Source: Deltaproteobacteria bacterium (GTDB lineage: Bacteria; Desulfobacterota; Syntrophobacteria; BM002). Taken from it: a DNA stretch of 5,342 bases. Shown piece after piece: positions 5,190-5,342 of this stretch. Each line of letters begins with the position of its first letter. The first letter of the stretch is position 1. The notes beneath the pieces are model-generated. The model ran no database searches. It saw nothing but the letters and a program-made list of their open reading frames with translations, and was not told where the DNA came from. Location of the stretch: contig CP070843.1 of the NCBI GenBank assembly GCA_020350905.1, forward strand, positions 3,394,968 through 3,400,309, written 5' to 3'. The position numbers and the translations under genes are program-made.

Positions 5190-5277
5190 GTGTGGCTCTA
5201 GGGATGCTAGCCCCGAAAAGCGGAAAGTCCCACCGCCTGGGCCACACTCCCTTTGGGATCATTGTAGGGGGACAGCA
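5190..5277 (+). promoter_or_regulatory. Foldable 5' leader of the DUF6499-like gene; unclassified cis-regulatory RNA or operator candidate
   Basis: GTGTGGC (5190-5196) pairs perfectly with GCCACAC (5241-5247). Inside it, GGGAT (5201-5205) can pair with GTCCC (5227-5231), and CCG/CGG (5213-5215, 5221-5223) closes an AAAAG loop. A second hairpin, TCCC-TTT-GGGA (5248-5258), lies before the ribosome binding site GGGGG (5267-5271). TCCC could instead pair with GGGA at 5269-5272, masking that site. The segment CCGCCTGGGC (5233-5242) recalls the 3' core of the ZTP (pfl) riboswitch, but I cannot find the matching 5' half. A TATAGT at 5186-5191 could be a -10 box without a good -35; if used, transcription would start inside the element and the outer arms would act as DNA instead. 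Confidence 0.4.
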
Positions 5278-5342
5278 ATGACTACACTCACCCAAGAGCA
5301 AGTCCAACACGCAAAATATAAATGGGAATTTTTGCGAAGGAA
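5278..5342 (+). CDS. Start of a DUF6499-like (transcriptional-regulator-like domain) gene, partial
   Basis: Twenty-one codons are visible before the window ends. The ATG at 5278 is preceded by TAGGGGG with a six-base gap, a good ribosome binding site. The peptide contains KYKWEFLRR (13-21), recalling the WEFLRR signature at the start of DUF6499 domains, which are annotated as transcriptional-regulator-like and often sit on accessory or mobile DNA. No other domain can be seen, so the rest of the protein is unknown. Confidence 0.55.
   Translation, partial: MTTLTQEQVQHAKYKWEFLRR

Noticed and set aside
5221..5230. GGAAAGTCC as part of an RNase P RNA
   Set aside because: It recalls the GAGGAAAGUCC segment, but the surrounding several hundred bases of RNase P structure are absent.
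5190..5258. Calling the leader a ZTP riboswitch outright
   Set aside because: Only the CCGCCTGGGC core matches; the 5' stem-loop with its conserved internal loop is not found and the downstream gene is not a purine or folate gene.

Overview
This window looks like a stretch of bacterial chromosome. The genes lack introns, most have recognisable Shine-Dalgarno sequences, and one intergenic region carries a textbook sigma70 promoter. The mix of genes (a PilZ protein, a eukaryote-like fused HisH-HisF enzyme, a free-standing CBM48 protein, and the start of a WEFLRR-type regulator) and the degenerate 7-8 bp repeats between genes would suit a Desulfobacterota-like Gram-negative lineage. That placement rests on recollection of family distribution and is low confidence. 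I see no rRNA, tRNA, CRISPR array, transposase or integrase.

Layout, left to right. (1) The left edge holds part of a minus-strand PilZ-domain gene that seems to have lost, or been frameshifted out of, its N-terminal part. (2) A divergent intergenic region follows, largely filled by three successive degenerate tandem repeats of 7, 7 and 8 bp. (3) A 543-residue plus-strand protein reads as a very divergent member of the GalT/HIT nucleotidyltransferase-phosphorylase superfamily. (4) After 122 bp comes a complete fused imidazole glycerol phosphate synthase (HisH amidotransferase plus HisF cyclase), with the long HIS7-type HisF known from fungi and plants. (5) About 100 bp further on, a perfect consensus promoter (TTGACA-17-TATAAT) drives a 98-residue stand-alone CBM48/AMPK-type glycogen-binding domain protein. 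(6) A 67-residue unknown protein follows. (7) A second degenerate octamer repeat separates it from a convergent, acidic 131-residue unknown protein on the minus strand. (8) The right edge has a divergent control region with inverted repeats and a foldable 5' leader, leading into the first 21 codons of a DUF6499-like gene that leaves the window.

How the genes may work together: HisHF makes IGP and AICAR from PRFAR and glutamine, linking histidine and purine synthesis, but no other his genes are adjacent. The GalT/HIT-like protein and the CBM48 protein could both touch sugar-nucleotide or glycogen metabolism, but nothing in the sequence ties them into one pathway. The most unusual items are the GalT-like protein with a changed active-site triad, the HIS7-type fusion, and the leader at 5190-5277, whose GGGA/TCCC segments allow mutually exclusive pairings that reach the ribosome binding site. 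No intergenic gap exceeds 300 bases.
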